Below, piece after piece: positions 1 to 13,229 of a DNA stretch of 64,000 nt (its first letter is position 1; every line of letters begins with the position of its first letter). The notes under the pieces are model-generated. The model was given only the letters and a program-made list of their open reading frames with translations. It was not told the DNA's origin and searched no databases. A program made the position numbers and the translations under genes. The stretch is taken from the NCBI RefSeq assembly GCF_964355755.1, contig NC_092674.1:22348001-22412000 (forward strand), written 5' to 3'. The DNA is from Antedon mediterranea (taxonomy: Eukaryota; Echinodermata; Crinoidea; Comatulida; Antedonidae).

Positions 1-436
1 GTTTCATGGGAGTGACATGGTCACCGTTTATTTGAGGGGAATTTATTTAAAGATCGACGTTTATTCGGTGAGTGAACATTGAGGTCAAATATCAAAAGTG
101 ATATTATTCTTCAAGTGTACAAAAATACAAATGACAAATTTGAGACAAAAAGTAATTCTTTTAAGACTAGTGGTTATCGAAGCATTGTCCTGACGCAAAA
201 ATTATTATTATTATTAGCGAACCCAGTCTTTACAGTAAATACACGGAGTACTATATAATACGTTCGACTATCCTATGATCATGTGTGACAATCTTCAGTT
301 TATACGAGGCTATATTTATGTTCAATCTTTTACTTTTGTTTACAATAATGAATAGTAATTCGTCAAAGTAACGAATTAAAATATAGTTATTAATTCCTAT
401 TATACACTGTTGCAGAGTCAGGTTGTTGAATGGTCT

Positions 437-720
437 GGGTGGTTAGGGTGTTCTAAAGGGATAGTTTTCTGGGTGGTAATTGTCCGGGGGGTAATTGTCC
501 GGGGGGTAATTGTCCGGGGGGTAATTGTTCCTAGGGGGTAATTGTCCAGGGGGTAGTTGTCCTAAGGGGGTTGTTGTCCTAAGGGGGTTGTTGTCCTAAG
601 GGGGTAGTTGTCCGGGGGGTAGTTGTCCTAAAGGGGTAGTTGTCCTAAGGGGGTAGTGGTCCAGGTGGTGGTTGTCCGGGGGGTAGTTGTCCGGGGGGTA
701 AATGTCCAGGGGGTGAATAT
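437..720. repeat. G-rich 15-bp minisatellite
   Basis: About 16-18 degenerate copies of a 15-base unit (GGGGGGTAATTGTCC type) run in tandem. The plus strand carries a run of four to seven G every 15 bases, interrupted in later units by CTAAG. The minus strand reads as a proline-rich open frame, which is a by-product of the repeat rather than a gene. Strong confidence for the repeat. Confidence 0.93.
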
Positions 721-945
721 CCGGATAATCATCAAAAACAATTATTTGTTCAAATATCGATTTACGATTGATTTTGTTTTTATAGACATTACATTGTAAC
801 ATTGAACAGGAATACTGTATTAAGTTAATTATTGCCGTTAGAGAGAAATATATTTTGTATAGACCCGTATACATTGTAAAAATTGACATTCGAAAGGAGT
901 TTTTAGGAATGTATTAGTATTACTATTACACACTGATTTTAGAAA

Positions 946-1062
946 CTGCGCCGCCTATCGATACACTTTTTGACATTATTGCCAATAGAGGGCTTAAACA
1001 GAAAACAAAGTGCGCCGCCTAATGACAAAATTAAATTATTGCCGATAGAGGGCTTATAACAT
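946..1062. repeat. Two 65-bp tandem copies with GCGCCGCC core
   Basis: The phrase TGCGCCGCCTA followed by ATTATTGCC and ATAGAGGGCTTA occurs at 946 and again at 1011. The related word GCGCCCTCTAT appears near 3430 in the other orientation. It looks like a dispersed repeat fragment; no gene is visible. Confidence 0.7.
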
Positions 1063-2176
1063 AAAAAGATGATGATGATATGGGGCTCAATATTATATTC
1101 AATGATGAGGTGGATTTTTTTATTTTTTTTTATTTTGCAGGATCCGATCTTAACTTAACTGTCTTTGTCATCTTTGTTTTCATTTATTTTTGTTACATTA
1201 TCTACGTGGGGTTTTTTTTTCATACATTTTTTACCGCCATATATGATCAAAATTGGGGATCACCAAAACTTATAAATTTCCAAATTTCTACTATCTTTAT
1301 TTCCATTCATTATACACATACATAAATAATCATAGTACAAATACTAAGAAAGTCTATTATCCGTTTTCAGAAAGTTTTAGATAATAATTTTTAAAAAGAG
1401 ATGTGTTTTGAATTAGTAACATTTTTGTCGTTGTAGTATAGCGTTGGTGTAGTGTAGAAAATGTGCATTAGTGTACTTGACAAAAGTGTCACAAACTAAG
1501 CAGCTAGAATTCAAATGACATAGTTATGTAAATTAAGTCTCGCGAAAATTGTAGTATCTGGCGCAAGGTATTACAATAACAATAGAAAGCCGGGGATGTC
1601 AACTAAATCAAACGTTCCATGGTTTTGTTATAACCACGTACATGGAGCCTGTGTATTTTGCTGGGTATTTTTAGCTAGATGTTGTATATAACAAGACTAC
1701 AAGGCAAGATAAGTCATATTTTATAGGAATTAAGTTGCTGTGGATTGGACGGAATGAAGCTTGTGTAAGTCTATAGTCTACAAACACAAAATTAGATTAT
1801 TAAAAGTAGATTATTTTGGAAGTATAACTTTTGTACAAAATGATCTTACAACTGTAAAATATCATTACATTTAATTTTCACTATGTTTAATAATTCAACA
1901 GTCATATAACATTTGAGGCTTACAGTACCGTACTTAATGTTTATGTTATGAGTTAATACTTAGTGACATCAAATATGACTACATCAAATTAACATTTAGT
2001 CGCATGCAATGCGACTCTACAGCTCACTATGTTGGTAGGTCGGTTTGTTGGTTGGTTAATACTTGGAGACAAATATAAATGTTTTTAGCAATTTCGGTCG
2101 GTTGGTCGGTCGGTCGGTAAACACTAACTCAAATTTGCGCACGCGACTGCCGCCATGTATATATGGCCTTGTTATA
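1063..2176. other. No supported gene; short GGTC/GGTT tract
   Basis: AT-rich sequence with no long open frame. A simple tract of GGTY units lies at about 2033-2118. I see no splice-bounded exon or promoter here that I would defend. Confidence 0.5.
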
Positions 2177-2446
2177 ATGTCACATTCATACGTGGTTCAA
2201 GCCTTTTTTTTTTCGGAGACCAACGTCACCAAAGCTGATTATAATAACTTATTCATACGGACGCTGAAGTATAACGTTTACATCCAGTGGTTACACTGCA
2301 TTCGGGTGTATAACGATCGTACCGAAACTAAACGTCGGCATTTTTTGGTTGTCTGTTTAGTAATTGTTGACGAGGAGTATTTTAAGGCCGTCAGTAGTAT
2401 TTCTAAATCCAGGTCTGATAATACTCTTTTGAGAGTCGATCGGTAG
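2177..2446 (+). CDS. Hypothetical 89-residue open frame
   Basis: This frame opens at the first in-frame ATG (2177); the open stretch itself extends upstream without an ATG. It has more G+C than its surroundings and codes for a mixed-composition peptide with a phenylalanine run arising from a T-tract, a hydrophobic stretch (LVVCLVIV) and a basic C-terminus. I recognise no domain. A possible donor (CCAG|GTCTG) sits within it near 2411, so it could instead be part of a spliced exon or a chance frame. No paralogue is seen elsewhere in the window. Low confidence. Confidence 0.2.
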   Translation: MSHSYVVQAFFFSETNVTKADYNNLFIRTLKYNVYIQWLHCIRVYNDRTETKRRHFLVVCLVIVDEEYFKAVSSISKSRSDNTLLRVDR

Positions 2447-5400
2447 TCGCCGTGTTGAAGAGCAATTAACTACTCACATTGTTAAATATGTATTCATAAT
2501 AATTATAGTTAAATGGCAATGGATTTATTAGAATTGTGTACCCAATATCGTCATTGTCGCCGTTTACAAAGGTGTAAAGGATATGCCTTGCATGTCTGTT
2601 AGTCTGTTGTTAGTCAGCGATATAAAACTAGTTATTTCGCTTGCAACAGATAATATTGGAATAAAGAATCGTACATATTTGTTTAGTTGAATATAACATC
2701 AATAAAAATCAAATAAAGTTACGCGTTATATTGTGAACGTTGAGAACGTTCAAATATGTCCAAAACAATTTTGCGACGTGTTGTATTTACTATAATGAAT
2801 TGTTTTCTTAAATAATGACATTTGACCTGTTTTCAGGCAAATTATCATATCTCATTATTGGGTTGGAGTGGAAAGTTCATTTTGGTGTCAGATTGTTCAG
2901 AATATATATGTTTCTATTCTGCTTAATAGAAGATTTTAAAAAAAGATTCCAATTACATTTACAAACATTTTATCAAATTATGACTGTTTATTGATGCATT
3001 TATTATACTTATAACTTTATGCGAAATGTCTAACTTGATTAATTTTTGACTAATTTGTTTAACTATAGTTATTCGTTAACGCACAATTTTTTGCTTGATC
3101 AAATAACTTTTACACTCATTATAATATGTGTGAACAAAATAAATAATTCAGATAGTCAAACCTTAACTTAATACAGTAAATATATCCGTTGGTTGAACAT
3201 TCGCTTATTGCATTTAAAATCGTATATTTCTCGATACGAAGAAACACTGGTACATTATGCTCAACTAACTAAAACTGGAAACCTGAGTACATTTTAACAT
3301 GCAAAACATGTCATAGTATTATATTCAGTGCTTAATAATTGTATTATTAACATAGTATATTATATTCAATGTTGATTACATCATAATGGCTACTTTGAGG
3401 TTTACCTGATACGCTTAAAAAATCATATGGCGCCCTCTATTTTAAACAGTTCAAACGACAGCCTTAAAAAAATACAATACAATAGCGTATCTTCCTGCAA
3501 ACAGGTCTATATAATTTAACTCATCATAGAAATTTAAAACAAAGGAAAATTATAATTTATAAAACACATCAAAACATACTATGATAAAACTGAAAAGCGC
3601 GAATTTTATAAATTAAAACGTAAGTTGTCGTACTTACAAAGAAAGTCATATCAAATTACATTGTCGATCTACTCCATGGTTATACCTAATCATTTTTTTA
3701 AATATTTTGTGTATTGAACAATTAATAGATATACATTCACAATGTTGGCCTATATTATATAGGCCTGCATTTTCTTGTATAGTTTAAGCTTTTTCTGGCC
3801 AAACAAAATGGCAAACGTGCTTGCGACATTTTTATTTTTATGAGCCCATCCCTAGTTGACTTGTTTTAGCATTTCCTCTGCGTAGGTTTTGAAGCTGTTA
3901 TTATCAAAACGTATTCGATAACCATAGATGTCGCATAGCATTTAGAAATATCTCCGTATTTTAACTTTTACAGTCTCGGCTTATGCAATTTGGAATATAT
4001 TCTCTAACCTATCCTTTCACCGATTTTCTTAGAAATTTTTGGGTAAGTACTTAAGTTATTTATGTTGTTTCTGGAAATTCCCATTATTTTAATTATTACT
4101 ATGAAACTGATTGGTGTAATAGTGACAAAATCGATCATGTTACACGTCCATTGTTGTATATTATTTTAGAACACATTTCAGAAGGGAGGTGGGGAAAATA
4201 GTGTAATAGTTGTCATAATGGGGAAAGTTGTTTAAGAAAATATTACAGTTACGTTGAAAACCATTAATTATATTATTCCGTGTATGCATAATATAGGCAG
4301 GGTGAACTTTTTTTTGTTCCAATCAACTAACATACATAAAATGAATCGCTTCATAAATACGCGTTTAATTTCAACGTTCGATTTACATAAGGTCTATGTC
4401 TGCTGCCAATAAATAAAAGATTAATATAATCGGTTATTTTGATAAGTGGTTATTGTTTACCAGTATAAACTGGACCAGAGCAGTATTACCAAATACTAAT
4501 AATTTATTTGGAAATCCATGGCACGCCTCTTGAGAGAAGGTACTTCCAAAATAATTAAAAGTTTAAAAAAAAGTGAAAAAATCTAAATTATATACAAGAT
4601 ATAAAAGTAACAAAAATACATGCACATAAATACTATCTTAGAAATTGCAACCACATGGATATTTAATGTTTATAGTCTTACAATATAACAACGAATTTAC
4701 TTTATTGATAATATATAAGAAAAGCATTGGTGGTGACATTTCATCTAATTTCTAACAGTTTTTGTATACATAACTATAAGTAATTATACGATATTGCAGA
4801 TGTTAGTCCTTCTTACATTTATGTTAAGAAAATGCAAAATTGTTTTTAAAATCGTAATCATTTTCGGTAACACATTTTGAGAAATAATAATTGTATTGAA
4901 TTTGAATGGAGAAATACAAAACCACTGAAATACAGTATAACAATGTAACGAATTTAGTTATTTATTGGCTCATATTGGTTTGATTTAGACCATATTATAA
5001 TTATAATATTCTAGTGCGTTTAAAAAGTATCAATGGTTTCTATTAAACATTACTATATACAATATTGACCGAATTTTTACCATCTATCTATACTGTAATA
5101 TCTGGGAAAATGCCACTTTACTTATTTAATAATAAATATCAAGAAGATAGAAATAGGCTAGTTTCATAATTGGCGATTGTTTGTTTTGTTTTAAATTAAA
5201 ATCAGTACATTAATGCAAAATAAAATGTATTTACGTTATGAATTAATTTACAATACGATACAGGTTAAATGTACACCTACTAATGGTATAATCATTATTT
5301 TTCTAAACAGTTAGGATCACTGTGTTTCGGAATTAAATTACATTGTAAGCTTTACAACAAAACGTTCAAATATTCTTTAGGCCTATTTATATAATTTGGA

Positions 5401-5544
5401 ATATTGTTTTTTTTATAAATAATTCAAACGTATAATTCTAATTATGATAATTATATAAATTAAAAAACAACAGAATAAACAGTACTAGTCAACTAACTAT
5501 ACTTAACTAAAAAACATTCGTATTATAATTGAATACTAATAGCC
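2447..5544. other. No supported gene
   Basis: AT-rich sequence with many stops in all frames. I see no exon flanked by convincing splice sites, no RNA gene and no transposon ends. It precedes the left boundary of the duplicated block at about 5545. Confidence 0.45.
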
Positions 5545-5559
5545 ATAATAAGTATGAAG

Positions 5560-5637
5560 TCAAAGATGAACGGTCTGTATACGGTGATCGTGAATAAGCA
5601 AGTCCTCTTTTCTATCCGTTGTCTTCAATTCTTACAC
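5560..5637 (-). other. Putative 3' exon of gene A
   Basis: On the minus strand a T-rich tract ending TTTACAG is followed by GTGTAAG. The same junction recurs at 16199 in the second block, downstream of A'. It pairs with the donor CAAG|GTAATG at 7360, giving an intron of about 1.7 kb. Because exon 1 already contains the stop codon, this exon would be untranslated. Its 3' end is not defined. Confidence 0.6.
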
Positions 5638-5649
5638 CTGTAAAAAAAC

Positions 5650-7360
5650 AAAATGAACAGTAAGTACCGTTTACTATTAACGGTTTGTCATCATGTTATT
5701 TGATAGAACTATATTTATACAAGATGATATTTATTAATGAATTGGTGTTCAAACTTAAAAAAAACTACTATATAGTGTATTCGATAACTTGGTCTTTTTT
5801 AATTCAAATCAACAGGCTTATCCTCTGTACCGTATTCTACATTATTTCAACATTGATTGTGCACTCTCAGTCTGTATATACGATTTATTGGGTTGTTTCC
5901 ACGTACAAGCAATGCCAACGATTTTTTAATGGATCGTCCTCCACATACAAACAATGCCAACGAAGTTTTTCAGGGACCGTCCAAATACAAATTAACGACA
6001 TTTTTTTAAGGGATCGCATCAATTAAAAAATTCAGTGTCTTTCAGATCTTTAATGTTTTCTTATTCAGGATTAATTTTTCGTTTAACATTATGAGGACAG
6101 TATCATTTTGTTGTGAATATTGGAATTACTTTTACTATCGTTTATTTATTTTATTTTAAACCTAGTATTGTGATTTCCCAAACATGGTCATTATTTCTCA
6201 GTAATAACATCATAACAAGTATTAGAATCATACTTATATATGTATGTATGTCTTTTTATTATTAACAAATTTTGTTAATAATTGGATTCTAGACACTTTA
6301 TACGAATTCCAACCCTTTACACCGTAGTAGCAAAAAAACACAAAATTGCTAAGAAGACAAGAACACATTATATTAGTTACTAAGTGTTTTTTAATCGACA
6401 TATTTTAAAGAATATAAATACATCTTGATGATAAGTATCCATAAACTACAGTACGTGTTTATTATTCTCATTTATATAAACTTGTTCTAAACAAAGCCAG
6501 TAGACCATATCATTATAATAATATTTATTCGGCATGTAATATCATCAAGCAAAATCTTGCCAGGAGCAGGCATAGGCACAGGCCTGAACCGAAGTAACTG
6601 CTCTTCCTCCAAGAAAAATGAAATGAAGTAATATATAGTTGGGTTCAATTAGTATGTCATTGTGTATTATGGTAATTAATTGCTTGTTTTAAAAATAACC
6701 AGTACAGATTTACATAGCATGATTTGCTTCTAGACTATATATCGTTTTCTAGTAACACTTATTATTTTATAACTAGTAAAGAACAAAAATTATGTTTATC
6801 AATAATGTGACGACATTTATTTTTTCACTAAAGATACATATTATCGTCTTGTTATTTTGTAAACATGCCTACGTTTATGAAATGTATTTCATTTGGTTGT
6901 TTCATGTCTTTGTCCTTTGCTCATATCATAATATAAACAAATTAAATATTTAAATGTAGGCCTATTATACTTTTAATAATATACATCTATGGTTTTTTTT
7001 GTTACAATAGTCATAAACAAAATATTGTATTATCTGCTGAACAGTTACACTTAGATGCATTTGTGTTATCTTATAGTGTTTTAATTTATATTTTTAAATT
7101 GTAGTCGTACAGTACTAAGTACCGTAAAAAATAATCAAAAAATTGTCTTATCTGCTGCACATTCCCAATTTAGATTGTTATTTAGGCTTATACGACGCAT
7201 TTAGTAATTGGTAAATTATATTCGTTACATTTTAGAAGATTTATTTAAACATTCTGTTGCTTCAAGTTAATAACATTGGTTTCTTTCGTTAAATTAAATG
7301 TACATTTTAAACTTAAATTTGCAATGATAATATCTTATTATGTCATATAATTAACATTAC
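5650..7360. other. Intron of gene A
   Basis: AT-rich sequence between the putative 3' exon and exon 1 of gene A. It is partly collinear with 16200-16979 in copy 2 (for example the AAACATGCCTACGTTTATG stretch near 6862 and 16270), but longer. No independent gene is seen. Confidence 0.5.
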
Positions 7361-7371
7361 CTTGCATGGTA

Positions 7372-7630
7372 CTAGTCATTTATATCAGCTGCTGGCCCTA
7401 CGCCTGTGTGGTAGTTTCCACAACTACAGTTTCTCCTTAGGATATATATTACCCGACCTCTACGATTCTCCCGAGTACGGTTGTACTGGCAATTGTAAAG
7501 AGACTTGTGTACTTCACGTTTGGCTCTTAACCCTTTACTACAAACACATTCTATTGTTAATAATATCTTGACCATTGGCCACCTCCTTTTTCCATTTGCA
7601 GTTTGCTTGAGTATGTTCTTCAGAAGCCAT
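7372..7630 (-). pseudogene. Gene A: six-cysteine small protein, frameshifted
   Basis: Paralogue of A' (16990-17235). The ATG that matches the A' start is at 7630 and begins M-A-S-E-E-H-T with the conserved C-x-W, but that frame ends after about 30 residues. The spacer between the TGG codon and the LTxxCxC segment is 31 bases here and 30 in A', so one inserted base shifted the frame. The remaining frame keeps CVC, YILRRNCSCG and the tail GVGPAADIND. A downstream in-frame ATG (P-M-V-K) could still give a shortened protein, so complete loss is not proven. TATA-like TTTATA at 7679 and CCAATCA near 7699 are in the family position. The donor CAAG|GTAATG follows the stop at 7361. Confidence 0.7.
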
Positions 7631-7957
7631 GATGTCAAAGCATGGGAGTTCAATTACTTTCATTGAAAATCAGCATAATTTATACTTAACCATCAACCAA
7701 TCAACGCAGCTGAATACAGTCTTTTCAAAAAGTATAACCAATTAAACATTGAATTAATAGTAATTTAGAAAATAAGTTTGAGTAAAATATAATTAATGAA
7801 TATGTCAACTAAGTTGAGTCTAACTAACACATTTTCCAGATTTAGTCATTTATGAGTGTTACTACACCTCTACAAGTAATAAAAATCAACCACCACCACC
7901 ACCTTTAAAGATTCAAGAGTTGCGAGAGTTGACAGTATTCATTTTAATTTGTTTATT

Positions 7958-8121
7958 TCTGAGATAGAAGAAGTTTGCTCAATTGTTTTACTTGACCATG
8001 GCCTGATCGAAATCGACGGACTGGCTCACCTTTCCGTATTCTTACGATCAATACGATTTATTAATCATACAATACCAACATTTAATTTGATTTTTAACCG
8101 AGTATACAGTATAATGATACC
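7958..8121 (-). other. Intron and start of 3' exon of gene B
   Basis: The donor AAG|GTATCAT at 8121 lies one base after the stop of gene B. A good acceptor (CTTCTATCTCAG) on the minus strand places the next exon at 7958 and below; it starts AAATAAAC, which contains a polyadenylation-type hexamer. The corresponding acceptor in copy 2 (about 17560) reads ATCTCAT and has lost its AG. Confidence 0.5.
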
Positions 8122-8367
8122 TTAATTCTTTGAAGCGCCTGAACCAGAATGGCTTTTGAATTCTCCACAGTAACAATGTCGACGAAGTATGTTTCTTATA
8201 GGGTATTTTCGGAATTCCAAGCTCCAATAGCAATCCGATCGCCTATGGTCTTCACTTTCGTGATCATTGTCTCGATCACAGCAGCATTCGAGTATTATTT
8301 CGTTGGTACCAGTTTTTTTCCATTTGCAATCTTCATCACGATGCGTCTCAGTCTTGCTGTAGTCCAT
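8122..8367 (-). CDS. Gene B: six-cysteine small protein
   Basis: An 81-residue single-exon coding frame, unrecognised by any family I know. It keeps the family layout: C-K-W near residue 14, a cysteine run (ECCCD) near 28, a histidine-rich acidic middle, D-C-Y-W near 47, then N-I-L-R-R-H-C-Y-C-G and a short tail ending GASKN. No signal peptide or membrane segment is visible. The stop is followed after one base by a splice donor. The ATG at 8367 is supported by the matching (mutated) start in B'. The plus-strand open frame at 8149-8493 is its antisense shadow. The promoter is less clear: TTTATA near 8385 but no nearby extended CCAAT element. Confidence 0.65.
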   Translation of the reverse strand: MDYSKTETHRDEDCKWKKTGTNEIILECCCDRDNDHESEDHRRSDCYWSLEFRKYPIRNILRRHCYCGEFKSHSGSGASKN

Positions 8368-8369
8368 CC

Positions 8370-11300
8370 TTTTTCGTTTTCTTTATATCTTGATTATGAT
8401 TTTCAGTATGATGAAGCCTTCTTATGTTTGGTAAAAATATACGCTTACAATTTCGTTGACAAACACGCAACTGTCAACAATGCTCTGATTTAGAATATGT
8501 TTATTTATGATAGGCCCTATGTCTATTGTGACTCATGCGAAAATAATATCACTTAATTAACATAACTCGGACAGCCCACTATTTCGTATAATATTTTTTT
8601 TTTTATTTGTAAAATAGATATTTTTAGATCAGTAGATTCTGATTACTATTACTTATTATCATGTTTTTATGTACAAACGAATGTGATAAAGATATTTAAT
8701 AAATAACTGTAAAATACATCAATTTCATGTTATTCTAAAAGCTGGATTTGTTGTAGATAGTGTATATTAGTAAGAATGTGTGTAAATGGTCAAATTCCTC
8801 ACCAAAACTACATTGATTACCCTTGAAAATATACTTTGTTGCTACAACAGTAGGCCTAAGGGATTTTGTAAAAGTATCAAAGAACTACTTTACTTTTTGA
8901 AAACATTTGCTTAAGTCATTAGTATTTAATAGAATATCTTTCAAGGAAATCAGTAGCATTTTTTAATAGATAAATTAACGTATTTGATCACAACATTGAA
9001 AGATAATTTCGGTTGACAAAATTACAATTGTTACTTGTTGATAACAGATCCCATATGAAATGTTAAAAGAACATAATATACTTGTTGGCTTAGATATAAT
9101 AAACTTCCACTTATTACTTCCATCACTGTATGAAACCACATTCAGCATTTGTTACAGATGACAAATAAATTTACATTTTTAAATAACGTTTCTACATAAC
9201 TAAACGAATTTAATTAAACTAATAACGAATCACATAATTTCAATATGTTAATATTTTCTTAGGTCATAGTGAATAAATAAAATATTGTTGAAGGAGATAT
9301 AATATTAGCATTTATAAACAGAAAAATAATGATTTTATCGAGCAAAAACACGTTATAGAATTTCGGCCCACAAAATGAAACCAATGGTACAATGATACCG
9401 TAGTACACAAATAAATATAATGGTAAATTCTATACGCTTTAGTATGGATACTAAATGACGAATGACTTTTGATGACACAAATAATTTTAAACCCACTGAA
9501 CTTAGAAGCATTGTGAATACAAAATTCCGATTTGGTTCACAAAGAAAATCTCTCGTGTTGTATATTATTTGCAAATAATGGTAAAGAACTTTCTGTAAAC
9601 GAAGTTATTTAGCAAACGAGAGAACAGCCACGTAAGCTGTAGTAAGCTATTCAGTTTGTTCTTATTAAGCAGTACATGTCTAGCTTTCAATCAGGTCACG
9701 AATTACCGGAAATGTTGACATTGGTGGATTCCCTTATGATCCGTCAAATAGACAATACCTAGCCTGAATACGTCATATATTTTTTGTTATGTATCTGAAC
9801 TTTAACGAATTTATTAATTTAATCTTAAATTAACATGTTTTAATTGATTTCAAAAGATTTATAAACATTCAACGAACATTATTTTAAAGCTATTGCAAAA
9901 TAAAATTAATTTTACAGATTACACCGTGTTCTACATTAACCTGTATGACATAAAGTATATAAGAAATCTACATGATTTCCATTTTAGTTTACATCATTTC
10001 TTCTAACCTCTATTTTCCTCGGTTATTCTATTTGACGTAGTTGCTGACATTGTACTTTCATAATATATATTCCATTTGTTAATTTCTGTATGATTTTTAT
10101 TTGTAAACTTTGTATAACATATAATTATATTCTCAATGAAATTATAACAATATGTTTATTTTATGTATGTCCTTACAATATTAACGAATATAGTTAAATT
10201 ATTAGTCAATTAGCTAAATTAAGCATGTTACTATTTTCTTAGACAATTGTAGTTTAATAAAATGTTGTTAAATGATATTCAGATAAAAACATGTTTGTTA
10301 GCGAGCTAAAACATTGTTGTAAAATTTCGGTTGTCAAAATTACAGATCGTATGATGCAATGCTAGAACAGCTATATCATGTAGTTGATTCCAGTTCTATC
10401 CGCTTTTGTTTAAAAAAAACGCTGTTGCAGTCCTCCAGTGTTTGTATAAAAACACAAATTAGTTTACAAAAGAGATAAAACCTTGTAATGCATACCGTTA
10501 TTTTGAGATAATATTGATTATCGTGGAAATCCCTTTCCTTATGTATTAAAAAAAAATACACTTTTGTTTGCGAAAATTTAAAAAAAATTGATAAGGAATA
10601 TAATGAAATGAATATTGATTATTTGTGGAAATACCAGGCCAACTAAATTCGATTTGATTTACTTTAAAAAAATATACCTCGTGATGCATTAATTATAGTG
10701 CAAAAATCATATCTGGTAAATTCCAGTTCTAGCAGCATTTATATGTAAACAAATTCCAAAACATTGTCGTGATGAATAATATGATATTAATTCGCTTTGA
10801 AATTCCAATTCTATAGTTAGCAAGCTATTCACGTTGTTGTTATTTTAAAAATCTTTGTCTAAATTATTCTTTGTTATTAATCTGAACGTGAACGAATTTA
10901 ATCTTTTATTATAGACTAAAATTATTTATATTAATATTTTTTAATATATTTCATAATAATTTATATTAAATTTAACGAAAATCTTTTTTCATCTGTTGCC
11001 AATATACAAAAAAAAATAAATGAACATATATTTTTTTGATGTATTTTGTTGATTTTTACCTATCACAACATATTATTTGCTATAAGAGTTACTGCTGAGA
11101 AAAATCAATGAGGCATATTATATTTAAAAGAATATTGATTATTGTAGAAATTCTAGTCCTGATAGCATTTGCATTTAAAAATTCCGATTTGATTTAACAA
11201 AGACAAATATACCTCGTGATGCATTATTTATAGTGCAAAGTCATATCTGGTAAATTCCAGTTCTAGCAGCATTCATCTGTAAACGAATTACAGTTTGTTT

Positions 11301-12560
11301 TACAAGAATATTGATTTGTTTGGAAATTCCAATTTTAAGTTAGCAAGTAATTCATTTTGTTATTTAAAAAAATAGTTTTTGTTATTAATCTGAACGTTAA
11401 CGAATTTATTCATTTACAAACTGAAATTATTTATAGGCCTATTATTATTATTTATATTATTATTATTTCATAATTTAGATTGTCAACATACGACAATTGA
11501 ACGAAAATTATTTTTCATTTGGACGGTTGCCAATATACCAAAATTCCAAAATTCCAATCTGTATTACAAAAGAGAAAACCATCTGTCGATAAATAATACC
11601 TTAAAAATTCCAATCCTATAGTTAGCAAGCTATTCGTTTTGTGGTTATTTTTTAAATATTTAAAAAAATATGTTTTCGTATTATTCTACTTTAACGAATT
11701 TATTCATTAATGGACTTAAATTATTTATATTAATATGTTTTAATATATTTCCAAATAATTTAGATTGTTAAAATAGGAAAATTTAACAAAAATTATTTAT
11801 ATCTGTTTCCAGTATACCTACAAAAATGTTAAGAACATTTGAAGTTGGTAAATTTCTTTTTCATATAATACGTTATGGTTTGCGTATGGTAATTATTTTA
11901 GTTGTATTTGTCTGTTTTGGATTGGCCAACCTCTAGCAGTAGCATATGTGCTTAAGAAATGTTTGGTTTTTCCTTGCTTTTTTTACATTCGTTTTAGATT
12001 GTAATGGCAGAAAATTTAAGTCTTAACAAACGTTCTTTACTTATTAATGGACTACAATAAATTAACATCAATTAATACATTACATTTAAAGATGTATTGT
12101 CCCTCTGAAAAAAATAATTATAAAAAAAATGTCTGTTGAATATGCCATTTTAATTTCACATAGGCCTAATAGTTATCCACTTTGACCAAGAATTAGATCG
12201 AAAAAAAAATGTATTTACCCGATAAAATAGTAATTTAAAGCAAACAATCGTCAAATTGGCTGCCAGCCAATGGATTTTTGGTTGAATTTAACCATTTATT
12301 TTGTTATTTTATAAGTGAAAACATTTTTTTCTACGGAAGTGATTAACTTTATTAAAATGACAAAATAATCTATTCAAAGTCTGATTTTATTAATCTTTAT
12401 TTTTCATGTTTTTGGGGGAAAATACATCTTTAAGAATCTAAATAAAGATCGGCTTTTGTTTCATCTGTTGACCTATTTCATATAAGCAATTTAATGTAAT
12501 TTTTTAAAAAATCCTATTAACAAAAACAACACACATACCACAACATGTCCACCGAAAACA
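8370..12560. repeat. Degenerate internal repeats, no gene
   Basis: From about 9200 to 11800 the sequence is built of decayed units. Recurrent phrases are AATTCCAGTTCTA(GCAG/TCCG), CAATTYTAWRGTTAGCAAG, and CTGAACKTTAACGAATTTATT, seen near 9796, 10880, 11391 and 11690. Copy 2 holds only the first part (about 19040-20640). The longest open frames here do not carry family motifs or splice context and I treat them as chance. Confidence 0.6.
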
Positions 12561-12567
12561 TTTCTCG

Positions 12568-13122
12568 TTAGCGGATGCGGCGTGTCCTTCTGGAAGAGCC
12601 AACTGCAATAATAACATTTTTTAAATTATTTTGTAAGTTTTACAAATGTATCCTACTGCACGCATCATATCATCATAACCGCAATTGAACTGAAAAGGTT
12701 TAAACGACATCAACATAGTTCATGAGGTGGAGGGGTGTTGCAATGGCTGGAGTTGTGTTATCAAAAATGTTTACCTCTTGGATGCGGTTAGATTGGGAGG
12801 GGAGTGGTTATTGGGATTGATAAGTCAACATAACTATATTTTTTACTACTGGAAAGGTTTGAAACTATATTTTCGAGTTTGTTTGGAAGAGGGTGGAGGA
12901 ATGCCGAGGTATATCAAATAGATACTGGCTTTAAGATCAATCGTTTCTTCTAGTAGCTTTAGAAAAAAATATATACTTACAGTTCATTGCAGTATTCGGT
13001 CCACGAGTACAGATAGTAGAAACAGCTGGGTAAAATTTTCGTAAGAGGGAATTTACGGATATATAAGCAAACCGAAGCGTATCTTCAGCTATCCTATGCA
13101 TCACTCTAAACAAATTAGCCAT
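12568..13122 (-). CDS. Gene L: two-exon small protein with basic tail
   Basis: Exon 1 (12981-13122) encodes 47 residues starting MANLFRVMHRIA and ending in C-T-R-G-P-N-T-A-M-N, then a phase-1 donor AACT|GTAAGT. The best acceptor (TTATTATTGCAG at 12603-12605) joins in frame to exon 2 (12568-12602), which adds F-G-S-S-R-R-T-R-R-I-R and a stop, giving 58 residues with a strongly basic end. I chose the ATG at 13122 because the longer frame upstream contains the TATA-like box (TATAAC near 13200), with an inverted CCAAT at about 13229. The RGPNTAMN tail matches gene N. Function unknown; the basic end could bind nucleic acid or membranes, but that is speculation. Confidence 0.6.
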
Positions 13123-13229
13123 CTTTTTGTCCTTTGTTACTTTAATTAGTATTGAACTTACTTTAGTAAATAACAAGTGAATAAACCTATCTATGATGTT
13201 ATACATCCATTCGGCCCTAATTTCGGAAA

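Noticed and set aside
596-889. Proline-rich minus-strand open frame
   Set aside because: It is the translation of the 15-bp minisatellite, without an ATG context or splice support.
8149-8493. Plus-strand 114-codon frame
   Set aside because: Antisense of gene B; the minus strand carries the family motif and splice donor.
12727-12921. Plus-strand frame in the intron of gene L
   Set aside because: Lies wholly inside the predicted intron; the matching region of copy 2 does not keep the same frame.
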